A stretch of 6,658 nucleotides of DNA, taken from Alphaproteobacteria bacterium (GTDB lineage Bacteria > Pseudomonadota > Alphaproteobacteria > Micropepsales > Micropepsaceae). The stretch covers positions 1-6,658 of the forward strand of contig QKCS01000217.1 of assembly GCA_003246795.1 (NCBI GenBank), in the 5' to 3' direction. The translations under genes were made by a program, and so were the position numbers. The notes beneath the pieces are model-generated. The model worked only from the letters and a program-made list of their open reading frames with translations, was not told the DNA's origin and searched no databases. Positions 5,899 to 6,658 of the stretch are shown here, one piece after another (the first letter of the stretch is position 1; the number at the start of each line of letters is the position of its first letter).

Positions 5899-6006
5899 CG
5901 CCGTCTCCTCGCGTTATAGACGGGACGCTGATTGCCGCCGCCCCTCGCCTGCCGACATGTGGGCGGCTCCAGAGGATCCGTCAAGCGGACCCCGACCTCC
6001 GAAACG
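5899..6006. promoter_or_regulatory. Divergent intergenic region between hsp20 and pabB
   Basis: These 108 bases must hold the start signals for hsp20 (leftward) and probably for pabB (rightward). Apart from the hsp20 Shine-Dalgarno (5905-5909), I find no convincing -35/-10 pair on either strand. The leader for hsp20 would be short. A GC-rich stretch around 5936-5970 could fold but shows no long perfect inverted repeat. Confidence 0.4.
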
Positions 6007-6658
6007 ATGCGCGCCTTGAAAACCGACGCTTTCGCCCTGTTCGACGACGCGACGTGGCCGGACCGGCCGGCGCTTCTTCTCGGCGATTCGCAGGCGCTGA
6101 TCGAAGCGCGGCGCGCCGAGGACGTGCCGGCGGCGCTTTCCGCGATCGAGGACGGCGTCGCGCGCGGGCTGACCGCGGCCGGGTATTGCGCTTACGAACT
6201 CGGCTACGTGTTCGAGCCGCGTCTGTTGCCGCTTCTGCCACGGACGGAGCGGCCCCTGCTTCGCTTCCATCTTTTCGCCGGCGCGCAGACTTTGAGCGCT
6301 GCGGCGCGGGCGCAATGGTTGGCCGAGCGTGCGGCGGGACCCGCGTTCGCCGGCGACGCGTCTTCCGCGGTCGGCGCCGCGCGGCACCGCGCCATGGTCG
6401 AACGCGTTCGCCAACTCATCGGCGACGGCGATGTCTATCAGGTCAACGTCACGTTCAAACTCAGATGGGATGCGGCCGGCGATTCGTTCGCGACCTATGC
6501 GGCGTTGCGCGAGAAGGCGCGCGCCGGGGCGTGCGCGCTCTTGCGGTTCGACGACGAGGACGTCCTTTCGCTCTCGCCGGAGCTTTTCTTTCGCGTGACG
6601 GACGGGCGCATCGAAGCGCGGCCGATGAAGGGCACCGTCGCGCGAGCGCCCGGCGTCA
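6007..6658 (+). CDS. pabB: Aminodeoxychorismate synthase component I (PabB), 3' end outside the window
   Basis: This is the first 217 residues of a chorismate-binding enzyme. PabB uses ammonia supplied by PabA to convert chorismate to 4-amino-4-deoxychorismate, the precursor of p-aminobenzoate and folate. The N-terminal part has AAGYCAYELGYVFEPRL (57-73), typical of PabB. The catalytic domain begins near 124 with ARHRAMVERVRQLIGDGDVYQVNVTF (125-150), then LSLSPELFFRV (187-197) and ARPMKGT (204-210). Lys208 in PMKGT is diagnostic: PabB has Lys here, where anthranilate synthase TrpE normally has Ala (PIAGT). No Shine-Dalgarno is visible at ATG 6007. An in-frame GTG at 5959 exists, but its extra residues do not look family-like. 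Many alphaproteobacterial PabB proteins carry a fused PabC lyase domain; this cannot be judged because the gene is cut. Confidence 0.92.
   Translation, partial: MRALKTDAFALFDDATWPDRPALLLGDSQALIEARRAEDVPAALSAIEDGVARGLTAAGYCAYELGYVFEPRLLPLLPRTERPLLRFHLFAGAQTLSAAARAQWLAERAAGPAFAGDASSAVGAARHRAMVERVRQLIGDGDVYQVNVTFKLRWDAAGDSFATYAALREKARAGACALLRFDDEDVLSLSPELFFRVTDGRIEARPMKGTVARAPGV

Noticed and set aside
5913..5918. TATAAC on the - strand as a -10 for hsp20
   Set aside because: Transcription would start within the hsp20 Shine-Dalgarno, and no -35 match lies 16-18 bases upstream.

Overview
The window looks like chromosomal core DNA from a GC-rich alphaproteobacterium, possibly of the Rhodospirillales type. 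This is inferred from protein character: a long LptC, an alpha-type small heat-shock protein, a DUF1150 protein and the gene order. No rRNA or other taxonomic marker is present. Coding density is very high, and I see no mobile elements, CRISPR arrays, tRNAs or rRNAs.

Left part (1-5081, all + strand): an envelope/regulatory cluster that matches the E. coli kdsD-(kdsC)-lptC-lptA-lptB-rpoN-hpf-ptsN locus, but without kdsC between kdsD and lptC. The window opens with the last codons of a probable kdsD. Next come lptC and lptA (stop and start overlap as ATGA) and lptB (after a 61-bp gap), which encode parts of the machine that carries lipopolysaccharide from the inner to the outer membrane. rpoN (sigma-54) starts 14 bp after lptB. 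A 140-bp gap with the best promoter candidate in the window precedes hpf (long-form ribosome hibernation factor). ptsN (EIIA-Ntr) follows hpf by 8 bp. The logic joins LPS export, sigma-54 transcription, ribosome hibernation and nitrogen-PTS signalling.

Middle part (5064-5898): ptsN ends at a perfect 10-bp hairpin and meets a convergent two-gene unit on the - strand. This unit is hsp20 (small heat-shock protein), then a DUF1150 protein of unknown function. The rapZ and npr genes that follow ptsN in E. coli are absent here.

Right part (5899-6658): a 108-bp divergent intergenic region separates hsp20 from a + strand pabB (aminodeoxychorismate synthase component I, folate pathway), which runs off the end of the window.

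Most of the window is recognisable core metabolism. I do not see a convincing new system. The points most worth a second look are the uncharacterised DUF1150 partner of hsp20, the inverted repeat sitting on the -35 element ahead of hpf, and the hairpin built into the end of ptsN.
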